Source of the DNA: Pseudomonas frederiksbergensis
GTDB lineage: Bacteria; Pseudomonadota; Gammaproteobacteria; Pseudomonadales; Pseudomonadaceae
Length of the DNA stretch: 64,000 nt
Direction of reading: 5' to 3'
Assembly (NCBI RefSeq): GCF_001874645.1
Contig: NZ_CP017886.1
Location: forward strand, 5,632,501-5,696,500
Shown: positions 48,208 through 57,523 of the stretch, piece by piece
How the letters are laid out: each line of letters opens with the position of its first letter
Position numbering within the stretch: position 1 is the stretch's first letter
Position numbers and translations under genes: made by a program
The notes under the pieces: model-generated
Database searches by the model: none
The model's input: only the letters and a program-made list of their open reading frames with translations
Told to the model about the DNA's origin: nothing

Positions 48208-48857
48208 AAGACAAAGCGATCCTGCGCTATAACGCCAACGAACGCACCAACCACTGGCTGGTGGCGATTCTGTTCTTCATGGCGGCCCTGTCGGGTCTGG
48301 CGCTGTTCCACCCGTCGCTGTTCTGGCTCAGCCAGTTGTTCGGCGGCGGGCCCTGGACGCGCATCCTGCACCCTTTCATGGGCGTACTGATGTTCGTGTT
48401 TTTCCTGGGGCTGGTGATCCGCTTCTGGCGGGCCAATTTTTTCATCGCCAACGACCGTCTGTGGCTCAAACGGATCAACCGGGTGATGCGCAACGAAGAG
48501 GAGGGCGTACCGCCTATTGGCAAATACAACCCCGGGCAGAAGTTGCTGTTCTGGACCCTGCTGGCCTGCATGCTGGTGCTACTGCTGAGCGGGGTGGTGA
48601 TCTGGCGGGTCTATTTCAGCCAATACTTCGGTATCACTGCGATTCGCCTGGCGATGCTGTTGCATGCCTTGGCGGCTTTCGTACTGGTGATGAGCATCAT
48701 CGTGCACATCTACGCCGGTATCTGGATCAAGGGCTCGGTCAGCGCGATGCTGCATGGCTGGGTCAGCCGTGCCTGGGCGAAGAAACATCATGCGCTCTGG
48801 TACCGCGAGGTGACACGCGACGAGCGCCCGGACAACCAGATAAGCAAGAAAGGATGA
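48204..48857 (+). CDS. fdnI: Formate dehydrogenase-N gamma subunit (cytochrome b556)
   Basis: A 217-residue inner-membrane di-haem cytochrome with four hydrophobic helices. Probable haem ligands are His in [10 protein letters not shown] (residue 18), in [11 protein letters not shown], in [12 protein letters not shown] and in [14 protein letters not shown]. It reduces the quinone pool. ATGA-coupled to fdnH. Confidence 0.93.
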   Translation: MKDKAILRYNANERTNHWLVAILFFMAALSGLALFHPSLFWLSQLFGGGPWTRILHPFMGVLMFVFFLGLVIRFWRANFFIANDRLWLKRINRVMRNEEEGVPPIGKYNPGQKLLFWTLLACMLVLLLSGVVIWRVYFSQYFGITAIRLAMLLHALAAFVLVMSIIVHIYAGIWIKGSVSAMLHGWVSRAWAKKHHALWYREVTRDERPDNQISKKG

Positions 48858-48861
48858 TGCC

Positions 48862-49788
48862 TTGAGCACAATACTCGAGCCCGGACAAATCGAGGCGGCG
48901 GCGAGCACACCACCGTTCCTGCGCCTGCCGCCGCACAACCTGTTCACCTTGCGTGCTGTGCGCCTGGAGCGATTGGCCAATGGGCATCCACTGGCCGACT
49001 TCCTGCGGCTGGTCGCCGAACTGTGTTACGTCCAGCAAAGCCTGTTGGACGAACCGCCGCTGGCTCCGGCCCCAGCCCCCGAACGCCTGTTGTTGTGCCA
49101 GGAACATGGCTTGCCACCGCTGGCGGCCGACAGCCTGGTGCGCGAGGACGGCTGGCTGCCGTACCTGGAAACCTTGTTGCGGCGTTACCAGGCACCGCCA
49201 CGATCTGCAGTAAAAAATGCCGTGGCAGCCTTGCACAGCGCCAGCGGCGGGCAGCGCAAGGTCTGGGCAATTGCTTTGCTCAGCGGCCAGTATGTGGGGC
49301 TGCCGGCGGCGCTGGTGCCGTTTCTCGGCGCGGCCCTGCAGGCTGCCTGGAGCCACTGGTTGCTCGGCCTGCCGGCGTGCGAACTGAAGCCTTGCGCCAG
49401 CCTTGGTCAATGCCCGGCCTGCGGTTCGCCGGCCATGGCCGGGGTGATTCACCAGCGGGGAAAGTACAACGGGTTGCGTTACCTGGTGTGTTCGCTGTGT
49501 GCCTGCGAATGGCATGTGGTGCGGGTCAAATGTGTCTACTGCGAGCAGAGCAAGGGGCTCAATTACGTCAGTTTCGAGGATGATCGCCATACGGCCAGCC
49601 AGGCGCCACTGCGGGCTGAAATCTGCCCCGGCTGCAACCGCTACCTGAAGCTGCTCTACCTGGAAAATGACGCTGACGCCGAAGCTCTCTCAGCGGACCT
49701 CGCGAGCTTGACGCTGGACATGCGCCTGGACCTGGAAGGCTACCAGCGTCTGGCACCGAACCTGATGCTGACGCCTGGGGGCGATTGA
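48862..49788 (+). CDS. fdhE: Formate dehydrogenase accessory protein FdhE
   Basis: A 308-residue cytoplasmic protein with four zinc/iron-binding CxxC pairs, as in Fdh[25 protein letters not shown] and CPGCNRYLK (about residues 178-260). It is needed to mature respiratory formate dehydrogenase. The best start is TTG 48862 with AGGA 8 bases upstream, 4 bp after fdnI. The SelA gene follows after 86 bp. Confidence 0.92.
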   Translation: MSTILEPGQIEAAASTPPFLRLPPHNLFTLRAVRLERLANGHPLADFLRLVAELCYVQQSLLDEPPLAPAPAPERLLLCQEHGLPPLAADSLVREDGWLPYLETLLRRYQAPPRSAVKNAVAALHSASGGQRKVWAIALLSGQYVGLPAALVPFLGAALQAAWSHWLLGLPACELKPCASLGQCPACGSPAMAGVIHQRGKYNGLRYLVCSLCACEWHVVRVKCVYCEQSKGLNYVSFEDDRHTASQAPLRAEICPGCNRYLKLLYLENDADAEALSADLASLTLDMRLDLEGYQRLAPNLMLTPGGD

Positions 49789-49874
49789 TCACAGCGGCTA
49801 CACTCAGGTTTCCGGGACCTGCGCCTGTTCAATTGCATTCGCGCGACGGTCAACCGTTTCAGGGAGCCCCCTTG

Positions 49875-51305
49875 ATGCCCGCAAGACTCGCCACCGTCCC
49901 CGCGCGTTTACCGTCCATCGATAGCCTGCTGCGCAGCGTCGCCTGCCAGCCGCTGGCTGAACGTTATGGTCGCGATGCCTTGCTCGCCACCCTGCGGCAG
50001 TTGCTCGACGATGTACGTGAGCCGGTTCAACTGGGCCAGCTTGACGCCGTTGAACTCACGGCTCAGGTATTGGCGGGGAGGGCAGGCGAACGTCTGGCGA
50101 ACCAGCACCGCAGTCGGGTACGGCGAGTGTTCAACCTCACCGGCACGGTACTGCATACCAACCTCGGTCGGGCACTGTTGCCGGAGGAAGCGATCGAGGC
50201 GGTGCAACAGGCTGCCCGTTATCCGCTGAATCTGGAATTCGACCTGGCAAGTGGCAAGCGCGGTGACCGCGACGACCTGATTGAAGATCTGATACGCGAA
50301 CTGACCGGTGCCGAGGCGGTGACGGTGGTCAACAACAACGCAGCCGCCGTGTTGCTCGCACTCAACAGCCTGGGGGCGCGCAAAGAGGGCATCATCTCCC
50401 GTGGCGAACTGATCGAAATCGGCGGTGCATTCCGCATCCCCGACATCATGGCTCGGGCCGGGGTCAGACTGCATGAAGTCGGCACCACCAACCGCACCCA
50501 TCCCCGCGACTACGAAGCCGCCATCGGCCCGCGCAGTGGCTTGTTGATGCGTGTACACACCAGCAATTACAGCATTCAAGGCTTTACTGCCCACGTACCA
50601 ACCGCCGAACTGGCGCAATTGGCCCATCGGTACGGACTGCCATTGCTTGAAGATTTGGGTAGCGGCAGTCTGCTGGACCTGACCCGCTGGGGCCTGCCCG
50701 CCGAACCGACGGTGCGCCAGGCGCTGGCCGACGGGGCCGATATCGTCACCTTTAGCGGTGACAAGTTGCTCGGTGGTCCTCAGGCAGGGTTGATCGTCGG
50801 GCGCAAGGACCTGATCGCCCGGATCAAGAAGAACCCGCTCAAACGGGCCTTGCGGGTGGACAAGCTGACCCTGGCCGCCCTTGAGGCAGTGCTGGGGTTG
50901 TACCGCGACCCCGACCGATTGGCCGAACGCTTGCCCAGCTTGCGCCTGCTCACCCGCCCGCAAGCCGATATCCTCGCTCAGGCCGAACGCCTGCGTCCGC
51001 TGTTGGCGCGCGTACTGGGCGATGGCTGGGGGGTGGCCGCGCTGCCGGCGCTGAGCATGATCGGCAGCGGCAGCCAACCGGTGGCCCGCTTGCCAAGCGC
51101 CGCCCTGTGCCTGCGTCCGCATGTGTCCAAACGGTTGCGCGGACGGCAATTGCATGGCCTGGAAGCCGCTTTGCGAGCTTTGCCCATTCCGGTGCTCGGT
51201 CGTATCGACGACGATGCCCTGTGGCTGGACCTGCGCCAACTGGACGACGAGGCGGCCTGGCTCGCGCAACTGGACCTGCTGCAAGGAGTGGGGGCGGCAA
51301 GGTGA
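49875..51305 (+). CDS. selA: L-seryl-tRNA(Sec) selenium transferase SelA
   Basis: A 476-residue PLP enzyme. [21 protein letters not shown] near the N-terminus and the PLP lysine in [18 protein letters not shown] (Lys297) are SelA hallmarks. It converts seryl-tRNA(Sec) to selenocysteyl-tRNA(Sec) with selenophosphate. AGGGAG precedes ATG 49875; upstream open frame to 49785 is not used. It overlaps selB. Confidence 0.95.
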   Translation: MPARLATVPARLPSIDSLLRSVACQPLAERYGRDALLATLRQLLDDVREPVQLGQLDAVELTAQVLAGRAGERLANQHRSRVRRVFNLTGTVLHTNLGRALLPEEAIEAVQQAARYPLNLEFDLASGKRGDRDDLIEDLIRELTGAEAVTVVNNNAAAVLLALNSLGARKEGIISRGELIEIGGAFRIPDIMARAGVRLHEVGTTNRTHPRDYEAAIGPRSGLLMRVHTSNYSIQGFTAHVPTAELAQLAHRYGLPLLEDLGSGSLLDLTRWGLPAEPTVRQALADGADIVTFSGDKLLGGPQAGLIVGRKDLIARIKKNPLKRALRVDKLTLAALEAVLGLYRDPDRLAERLPSLRLLTRPQADILAQAERLRPLLARVLGDGWGVAALPALSMIGSGSQPVARLPSAALCLRPHVSKRLRGRQLHGLEAALRALPIPVLGRIDDDALWLDLRQLDDEAAWLAQLDLLQGVGAAR

Positions 51306-53221
51306 TTGTCGGCACTGCGGGACACATCGACCACGGAAAAACAGCCTTGCTCAAGGCCCTGACGGGGCAAGTCGGCGACCGTCGTCGGGAAGAACGCGAA
51401 CGTGGCATCACCATCGACCTGGGTTTCCTTTATGCGCCATTGGAACCTGGGGCGGAGATGACCGGCTTTATCGACGTGCCCGGTCACGAGCGCTTCATCC
51501 ACAACATGCTCGCTGGCGCCCAGGGCATTGATCTGGTGCTGCTGGTGGTGGCTGCCGATGACGGGGTCATGCCCCAGACCCGCGAGCATTTGGCAATCGT
51601 CGAACTACTGGGCATCCCACAGGCGCTGGTCGTGATCAGCAAATGTGACCGGGTCGAGCCCGCCCGAGTGCAGTCGGTGCATGCTCAGGTCACCGCATTG
51701 CTGGCGCCGGGGGCCTATAACGGCGCGCCACAGTTCGCCGTGTCGAGCCTGACCGGGGAGGGCATTGACGCCCTGCGCCAGGCATTGCTGGCCGCCCAGT
51801 GTGAGGTCCGGCAGCGCAGCGCCAGTGGAGGATTTCGTCTGGCAATCGACCGCGCTTTCAGCGTCGCCGGCGCCGGTATTGTGGTCACCGGAACAGCACT
51901 GGCCGGGCAGGTGAGGGTGGGCGACACGCTACTATTGGGTCAGACAGGCAAGCCTGTGCGAGTGCGGAGTCTGCATGCGCAGAACCACGTCGTCGTCGAG
52001 GCGTGGGCCGGGCAGCGGGTGGCGTTGAACCTGAGTGCAGAGCGCCTGGCGCTGGAACAGATCCACCGCGGTGACTGGTTGCTGGCCGAGTGGCTGTTCG
52101 CGCCCACGCAGCGCCTGGACATCGAGATGCAGTTGCTGGCCAGTGAGCCACGCGCCTTCGAACATTTCAGCCCGGTGCATGTGCACCTGGGCACTCAGGA
52201 CGTCACCGCCCGGGTCGCATTGCTGGAGAACACATGCCTGCCACCGGGTGAGCGGATGTTCGCGCAACTGTTGCTTAACACGCCGTTGCAGGCGGTGCAT
52301 GGCGACCGCCTGGTCCTGCGCGACCAGAGCGCGCGGCGCACCCTCGGCGGCGGCCGGGTGCTTGATCCGTTTGCACCGGCCCGCCAGCGCCGTAGCCCGA
52401 CCCGGCTGATGCAGTTGCAAGCCTTGGCCACCAGCGAAAGTCTCGAGCACATACTGCCGGTGATGCTTGCCAATAGTGACAGCGGGCTCGACCCGCTGCG
52501 TCTGGAGCGCCAGTTCAATCGTCTGCGCAGCACCTGGAATTTGCCGGCGGATGTCCGTGTCATTGCCACGCGCCAAGGTCCGTTATTGTTCAACGCTGTA
52601 CGTTGGGAGGCGCTGAAAGTTTCGTTGCTGGAGCACCTGACGCACTTTCATCAACTTGAACCGGATGAACTGGGGCCAGACCGAGATCGCTTGCGCCGGT
52701 TTTCGGCTACGTCGCTGGACCGACCGACTTTCATCAGTCAGCTCGACGAACTGCTGTCCAGCGGCGCCATTGTCGCCAGTGGGCCGTGGCTGCACTTACC
52801 CGAACACCAGGTGCGACTGAGTGAAGAAGACGAGGCCCTGTGGCAACGTTTGCAGCCACTGTTCGAACAGGCTGGCTACGATCCACCCTGGGTGCGCAAC
52901 CTGGCCAGCGCCGTTGGATGTGATGAGGCTGCCGTGCGCTTGCTGCTGCGCAAGCTGGCGAGATCAGGACGGGTTCACCAAGTCGTCCGTGACCTGTTTT
53001 ACGCCGACGCTACGGTGCGCCAACTGGCGGCTATGCTGTTGCAACTGGTCGCCGACAATCCGCTGATTCAGGCGGCGGCGTTTCGCGACAAGGTAGGGAT
53101 CGGCCGCAAGCGCAGCATTCAGATACTCGAGTTCTTCGACCGGATTGGTTTGACCCGGCGGCTTGGCGACCAGCGTCGCATCCGTGCGGACAATGCCCTG
53201 GCACAGCGCCCCGAGAGTTGA
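51302..53221 (+). CDS. selB: Selenocysteine-specific elongation factor SelB
   Basis: A 639-residue GTPase starting at GTG 51302, overlapping the selA stop. G1 is GHIDHGKT (residues 7-14), G3 DVPGHE and G4 SKCD, followed by EF-Tu-like domains 2 and 3. C-terminal winged-helix domains (about residues 440-639, including [19 protein letters not shown]) bind the SECIS. It delivers Sec-tRNA to the UGA of fdnG. The reading frame extends upstream within selA but lacks a start signal. Confidence 0.95.
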   Translation: MIVGTAGHIDHGKTALLKALTGQVGDRRREERERGITIDLGFLYAPLEPGAEMTGFIDVPGHERFIHNMLAGAQGIDLVLLVVAADDGVMPQTREHLAIVELLGIPQALVVISKCDRVEPARVQSVHAQVTALLAPGAYNGAPQFAVSSLTGEGIDALRQALLAAQCEVRQRSASGGFRLAIDRAFSVAGAGIVVTGTALAGQVRVGDTLLLGQTGKPVRVRSLHAQNHVVVEAWAGQRVALNLSAERLALEQIHRGDWLLAEWLFAPTQRLDIEMQLLASEPRAFEHFSPVHVHLGTQDVTARVALLENTCLPPGERMFAQLLLNTPLQAVHGDRLVLRDQSARRTLGGGRVLDPFAPARQRRSPTRLMQLQALATSESLEHILPVMLANSDSGLDPLRLERQFNRLRSTWNLPADVRVIATRQGPLLFNAVRWEALKVSLLEHLTHFHQLEPDELGPDRDRLRRFSATSLDRPTFISQLDELLSSGAIVASGPWLHLPEHQVRLSEEDEALWQRLQPLFEQAGYDPPWVRNLASAVGCDEAAVRLLLRKLARSGRVHQVVRDLFYADATVRQLAAMLLQLVADNPLIQAAAFRDKVGIGRKRSIQILEFFDRIGLTRRLGDQRRIRADNALAQRPES

Positions 53222-53227
53222 CTTCAA

Positions 53228-53323
53228 GGAAGGCAATCGCGTCCGGTGGCGCGGCCGGGCTTCAAACCCGGTTGGGGACGGCAGCCGTTCCCGGGCAGGT
53301 TCGACTCCTGCTGCCTTCCGCCA
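53228..53323 (+). tRNA. selC: tRNA-Sec (anticodon TCA)
   Basis: A 96-nt tRNA including encoded CCA. The 8-bp acceptor stem GGAAGGCA/TGCCTTCC, the anticodon stem-loop with TCA (53262-53264), the long variable arm (GGGGACGGCAGCCGTTCCC region) and GGTTCGACTCC T-arm are all visible. The extended acceptor and variable arms are diagnostic of selenocysteine tRNA. It begins 6 bp after the selB stop and is followed by a T-run. Confidence 0.97.
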
Positions 53324-53413
53324 TTTTTCAGGCGCGCCGAATGCCGTGCAGGTGCGGCCGTCGCATCAAGGCGGCCCCGGCATCTGGCGATTCGGGGCTG
53401 CCTGGCGGGTGGC

Positions 53414-54433
53414 TTAAGCCGGCAGGTCGGTCATCACCAGCATGGCGATGTTGAAATAGATGACCAGGCCGGTACCGTCGATGAAGGTGGCAATGAAGGG
53501 GGCAGAGACCACTGCCGGATCAATGCGCATTTTTCTTAACAGCATCGGGATGATGGATGAGACGACAGCGCTCCAGATGGTGATGGCGACCAGCGTCAGA
53601 CAGACCACCATGGCGATATCCGATCCCACTCCCAGCATCCACGCGCGGATCCAGGCCACGATACCGATGGCCAGCGCGATCATGAAGGAGGTGGTCACTT
53701 CCTTGCGCAGCACCGTGCCGACATTTCGCAGGCTGACTTCGCCCAGGGCCATGGCCCGCACCAGGGTGGAGGTGATCTGAGTGCCGCTGTTGCCGCCAGT
53801 GCCAATCAGCAAGGGAATGAAGAAAGCCAGGGCGATGGCGGCTTCGAGCTGCTCTTCAAATACTTTCAAGATGGTGCTGGTGTAGGCTTCGGCGAGAAAC
53901 AACAGCAATAGCCAAGGCAAGCGCTTTTTCCACAAGCTCCATGGGCTGGTGCTGAGGTAGGGCGTTTCCAGCGGCAGACTGGCACCCTGGCGTTGGGCGT
54001 CGTCGGTGCCTTCGTCCTGAATCAGCGCCGCGATTTCTTTTTCATACAGCACGCCCAGCAGTCGGCCTTCGCTGACCACGGGAACAATGTCCACGGCTTT
54101 CTCTATCAGCTCCGGGGCGACATCGTGCCGGAATTGATTCGGCGAAACCGAAAAGCGGATGGGGATCATCAGATCGCGGACGCATAGGTCCGTGTTTTTC
54201 TCGGTGAGCAGTGTTTTGACCGACAGTTGGCCATGCAAAGCGCTGCGCGGGTCGGTGACAAAGATGTGCGCCGGGATATCATCATCCGGCAGCTGCTTGA
54301 GCAGATGTTCCCTGGCCTGGTTGACCGTCATGTTGCCGGTCACGGTGATGAGCAGAGGGCTCATGTAAGACACCACTGTGTCTTTGAGGCGGATATCCTT
54401 GAAGGTGGAAGGGGTAGCGCTTGCAATTGACAT
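53414..54433 (-). CDS. mgtE: Magnesium transporter MgtE, lacking the N-domain
   Basis: A 339-residue protein starting directly in the CBS pair (about residues 20-150: DTVVSYMSPLLITVTGNMTV, VRDLMIPIRFSVSPNQ). It continues into a five-helix MgtE membrane domain (LLLLFLAEAYTSTI, IPLLIGTGGNSGTQITSTLVRAMALGE, FIATFIDGTGLVIYFNIA). The conserved pore segment GGNSGTQ and Mg-site Asp in the last helices are present. MgtE proteins are usually about 450 residues with an N-terminal superhelical domain; none is encoded here. The upstream M-box indicates magnesium control. Confidence 0.9.
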   Translation of the reverse strand: MSIASATPSTFKDIRLKDTVVSYMSPLLITVTGNMTVNQAREHLLKQLPDDDIPAHIFVTDPRSALHGQLSVKTLLTEKNTDLCVRDLMIPIRFSVSPNQFRHDVAPELIEKAVDIVPVVSEGRLLGVLYEKEIAALIQDEGTDDAQRQGASLPLETPYLSTSPWSLWKKRLPWLLLLFLAEAYTSTILKVFEEQLEAAIALAFFIPLLIGTGGNSGTQITSTLVRAMALGEVSLRNVGTVLRKEVTTSFMIALAIGIVAWIRAWMLGVGSDIAMVVCLTLVAITIWSAVVSSIIPMLLRKMRIDPAVVSAPFIATFIDGTGLVIYFNIAMLVMTDLPA

Positions 54434-54546
54434 TTGAGGTAGTCCCCGTAGCTGTTTTGACCACAAACAGTTCTCACATAGGGGCGTAAACCAGAGAAGA
54501 GAGTGCAGAAAGCGATCTCCACGTCTAAGTTTTGGCACTGTACAAC

Positions 54547-54681
54547 GTATCCGGGCCAATCCGGCCGGAAGTCACTTGGGCTAAACCTTAATCCGATAGA
54601 GCCTGTCTTAACCTTGGGCGTCTCTCGACGTCGTCAGATCAGTGACCTGTGTTTGTATAGGAGCCTCGCCGAACGAGATAC
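54547..54681 (-). ncRNA. M-box (ykoK) magnesium riboswitch upstream of mgtE
   Basis: On the minus strand, blocks of the M-box consensus occur in order. GCGAGGCTCCTATAC (54655-54669) comes first, then GTCGAGAGACGCC (about 54618-54630), then ATCGGATTAAGG (about 54585-54596). The closing helix GTATC (54677-54681) pairs with GATAC (54547-54551). High magnesium is known to fold this RNA and switch off the downstream gene. The 113-bp segment between aptamer and mgtE start has alternative hairpins, for example CTGTTT/AAACAG near 54450-54470, for an expression platform. Confidence 0.85.
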
Positions 54682-54769
54682 TGCAACATTAAATACACCA
54701 GGGCGGTACCGATCTGGAATCGGGAAGCGCCGGTGTGAGTACACGGCTGTCTCATCACCTCCTAAATAA

Positions 54770-54904
54770 TAATGGTCACTCAAGAATGTTCGACACCCCC
54801 TTAGGGGTTATGTCCGGAACAAGAGTAAGAGGGATTGCTATTGCTGTAACCCTCTCGATGGATAATGTTCAGCATTCATTCAGAAATTGATGCTGAAGGT
54901 TTTT
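54770..54904 (+). ncRNA. Candidate small RNA or leader, with terminator
   Basis: On the plus strand, three stem-loops occur in succession: ACCCC/GGGGT, AGAGGG/CCCTCT and TTCAGCAT/ATGCTGAA (54868-54897). The last is followed by GGTTTTT, a good intrinsic terminator. No ORF is terminated by it, since the only plus-strand gene upstream is selC, 1.4 kb away. A short untranslated RNA divergent from the mgtE promoter is one explanation; another is that these are parts of the mgtE promoter region. The rest of the gene-free stretch 54434-55257 holds the M-box and the yybP-ykoY element. Confidence 0.3.
54868..54904 (+). terminator. Rho-independent terminator
   Basis: Perfect 8-bp stem TTCAGCAT / ATGCTGAA with a 14-base loop, followed by GGTTTTT on the plus strand. 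Confidence 0.65.
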
Positions 54905-55084
54905 CGCGACACAGGATGTTACAAATGTTTGTGTCGGTAGTTTAAACTGCCGCCACGCTAGTTATATATAGCCTGCGACACAGTAATGGGGTCAAAAGTT
55001 TGAAACGTTGAATCTACTTGTGGTCATTTTAAATGGCTGTGCCTGCAACTAAGCCGTTGACGCATGTGTGCTGCCTCTTTAGGA

Positions 55085-55257
55085 TCGCCGCTCCCTTGGG
55101 GAGTAGCCGCCTTCGTTTCCGGAAGGGGTCACGTCAACATACTTGGCTCGCAAGCCATGGCGTGACCGGTCGTATGACTTGGCAAGACCATTGGTGAAGA
55201 TACCTGTCTGTGGGTCGGACGCGGGTGTCTGAACCATTGGCTCTTGTGTCCGACCCC
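55085..55257 (+). ncRNA. yybP-ykoY (Mn2+) riboswitch, cut off from its gene by an IS
   Basis: The plus strand has the core of the yybP-ykoY aptamer: GGGGAGTAGCC (55098-55108) and CGTCAACATAC (55132-55142), with GGCTCGCAAGCC and GCCATGGCGTGACC between helices. The 3' part holds a strong hairpin, GGGTCGGAC against GTCCGACCC (about 55211-55257), as an expression platform. Known examples sense Mn2+ and control transporters. The element ends at the IS insertion point; joining the IS flanks puts it about 12 bp before the CaCA exchanger start. Confidence 0.82.
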
Positions 55258-55261
55258 TTAG

Positions 55262-56453
55262 GGAAGGTCTGAAGTAGTCAGCGATTTTTGATGCCCTCGT
55301 TGGTAGAGGTTCAAAAAACGCTGGCTGGTCAGAAATCAGACCTTTCCTATTCTTAACTCATCGTTTCACCCTTGAGCGACGCCTTTTCAAGGCGCTTTTC
55401 CCGCATTACAGGCGCATCTCTCCCGCGACCAGCAGCCGTTTTCGCATCATCCACAGGTTCGACAGGGCAAATAGCGTGGCCTGTTGCGCGGTGTTTTTCA
55501 TCAGGCCGCGAAAGCGCACTTTCGTATAGCCAAACTGACGCTTGATCACTCGGAATGGATGCTCAACCTTCGCCCGGACTTGTGCTTTCGCATATTCGAT
55601 TTTGCGCCGCAGGCGCCCGATCAAACTCTTTTTCGCGTGTTTTTTATAGCTGCTGGGCCGTGCGGCAATCGACCAGATCATCTTGCGATTCTGATGCTCA
55701 GGACGCTTGTCCACACCGGTGTAACCGGCATCGCCAGACACGTATGATTCCTCGCCATGCAGCAACTGATCGACCTGCGTCACGTCCGCCACATTGGCCG
55801 CCGTGCCCACCAGGCTATGCACCAAACCCGACTCGGCATCGACGCCGATATGCGCTTTCATCCCGAAGAAATACATGTTCCCCTTCTTCGTCTGATGCAT
55901 TTCGGGGTCGCGTTTACCCTCTTTATTCTTGGTCGAACTCGGCGCATGAATGATCGTCGCATCGACCACCGTACCTTGGCGCAACATCAGGCCACGGTCG
56001 CCCAGATAACCGTTGATGACCTGCAAAATCCCGCCGGCCAACTCATGTTTTTCCAACAGACGTCGGAAGTTGAGGATCGTGGTTTCATCGGGAATCCGAT
56101 CCAGATGCAGCCCCGAAAACTGGCGCAGGATAGTGGTCTCGTACAGCGCTTCTTCCATCGCCGGATCGCTGTAGCCGAACCAGTTCTGCATCAGATGAAC
56201 CCGCAACATCGCCATCAATGGATACGCCGGACGACCACCTTCGCCTTTCGGATAATTCGGCTCGATCAAGGCAATCAGACCCTTCCAGGGCACGACCTGA
56301 TCCATCTCGATCAGGAAACGCTCGCGGCGGGTCTGCTTACGTTTGCCGGCGTACTCGGCATCGGCGAAGGACATCTGTTTCATCGGGGCTCAACCGTCGT
56401 GTTCGGATCAGGCGGCTATTTCACCAAATCTGAAAGTCTTTTTCAGAGTTTCC
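55262..56453. mobile_element. IS5-family insertion sequence (1192 bp) with TTAG target duplication
   Basis: The left end GGAAGGTCTGAAGTAG and the right end, read inward as GGAAACTCTGAAAAAG, are matching terminal repeats (12 of 16). They are flanked by direct duplications TTAG at 55258-55261 and 56454-56457, the 4-bp target pattern of IS5. The element carries one intact transposase gene on the minus strand. Intact ends and an exact duplication indicate a recent insertion. It separates the yybP-ykoY riboswitch from the CaCA gene and leaves the AGG ribosome site of that gene in place through the duplication. Confidence 0.92.
55406..56383 (-). CDS. IS5-family transposase
   Basis: A 325-residue DDE transposase. 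An N-terminal DUF772-like region (GRPAYPLMAMLRVHLMQNWFGYSDP) is followed by the catalytic segments VVDATIIHAPSS, SGDAGYTGVDKRPEH and a C-terminal YAKAQVRAKVEHPFRVIKRQFGYTKVRFRG with the YREK-type signature (R-x3-E-x6-R-like pattern). It is full length with no frameshift. It is transcribed opposite to the exchanger gene and toward the riboswitch. Confidence 0.95.
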   Translation of the reverse strand: MKQMSFADAEYAGKRKQTRRERFLIEMDQVVPWKGLIALIEPNYPKGEGGRPAYPLMAMLRVHLMQNWFGYSDPAMEEALYETTILRQFSGLHLDRIPDETTILNFRRLLEKHELAGGILQVINGYLGDRGLMLRQGTVVDATIIHAPSSTKNKEGKRDPEMHQTKKGNMYFFGMKAHIGVDAESGLVHSLVGTAANVADVTQVDQLLHGEESYVSGDAGYTGVDKRPEHQNRKMIWSIAARPSSYKKHAKKSLIGRLRRKIEYAKAQVRAKVEHPFRVIKRQFGYTKVRFRGLMKNTAQQATLFALSNLWMMRKRLLVAGEMRL

Positions 56454-56465
56454 TTAGGTTTCCTC

Positions 56466-57473
56466 ATGCATTCAATGCCCATGACGTTTGCGTTGCTGTT
56501 GGGCTCCGCGATTGTCATCTACCTGGCTTGTGAATATTTCGTCAATGGCGTCGAGTGGGTCGGCCGCAAGCTTGCGGTCGGGCAGCAGGCCACGGGCTCG
56601 ATTCTGGCGGCCTTTGGTACGGCGTTACCTGAAAGCGTCATCACGTTCATTGCCGTTGTGTTTGGCGACACGCCAGAGCAGAAGTCCCTCGGTGTCGGTG
56701 CTGCACTCGGCGGCCCTCTGGTCCTGGCTACAATCGCCTATGCGGTGGTGGGTGTGACGCTCCTGGCGTGTCGTCAGCGCTTGGCCAATACCGAGGCCAT
56801 CCGTCAGGACTTCAAACGACTCAGCCGTGATCAAGGATGGTTCCTCGCGATCTTTGTGGCAAAGATTGCACTCGGTCTTGTCGTGTTCGCCTACAAACCT
56901 TGGCTGGGTATTCTTTTCCTCGCTGCCTATGCTGCGTATTTCTGGAAGGAAATGCGGGGTGAGCCGGATGAAGAAGAGCATGAACTTGAGCCCCTGAAAC
57001 TTTCGCCAAGCCAGCCGACTCCATCGACGTCGGCTGCCGTGACTCAAACGCTTGTTGCATTGGCGGTTATCTTTGCTGCCTCGCACTTCTTTGTTGGACA
57101 ACTCGATGCCCTGGGTCCAATGCTGGGTATTCACCCTCAACTGCTGGCCCTGTTGCTCAGCCCAATTGCGACCGAACTACCCGAAACGCTGAATGCCATC
57201 ATTTGGGTTCGGCAGGGTAAACACCGACTGGCCTTGGCCAACATCAGTGGTGCCATGATGATTCAAGCCACAGTGCCCACTGCATTCGGACTGTTCTTTA
57301 CGCCTTGGGCGCTGGACCAGTCGCTGGTTCTGGCGGCAATCATCACATTGACAGGTGTGGGCATCATGTTCTTCGCTTTCCGAAAGGGCATCATCTCGCG
57401 CTGGCTATTGGCATCGATGGTTTTGCTGTACATCCTCTTTGCAGTCCTGCTGAAGGTTCTTGATCTGGCCTAG
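56466..57473 (+). CDS. CaCA-family cation (Ca2+/Na+ type) exchanger
   Basis: A 335-residue inner-membrane protein with about ten hydrophobic helices and the two inverted alpha-repeats of cation/Ca2+ exchangers: GTALPESVITFIAVVFGD (about residues 51-68) and SPIATELPETLNAIIWVRQG (about 232-251). A charged hydrophilic loop, GEPDEEEHELEPL, separates the halves. It likely exports Ca2+ or Mn2+ against protons or Na+. Start at ATG 56466 with AGG upstream; the open frame runs back into IS DNA only because of the insertion. Its natural leader was probably the yybP-ykoY riboswitch on the other side of the IS. Confidence 0.88.
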   Translation: MHSMPMTFALLLGSAIVIYLACEYFVNGVEWVGRKLAVGQQATGSILAAFGTALPESVITFIAVVFGDTPEQKSLGVGAALGGPLVLATIAYAVVGVTLLACRQRLANTEAIRQDFKRLSRDQGWFLAIFVAKIALGLVVFAYKPWLGILFLAAYAAYFWKEMRGEPDEEEHELEPLKLSPSQPTPSTSAAVTQTLVALAVIFAASHFFVGQLDALGPMLGIHPQLLALLLSPIATELPETLNAIIWVRQGKHRLALANISGAMMIQATVPTAFGLFFTPWALDQSLVLAAIITLTGVGIMFFAFRKGIISRWLLASMVLLYILFAVLLKVLDLA

Positions 57474-57523
57474 CTGAATCTGGAGCAGGACCACAATGAT
57501 CGGTGACGGGGCAGGGGAACTGC

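Noticed and set aside
51107..51301. Longer start for SelB
   Set aside because: The extension lies inside selA; the GTP-binding domain begins exactly after GTG 51302.
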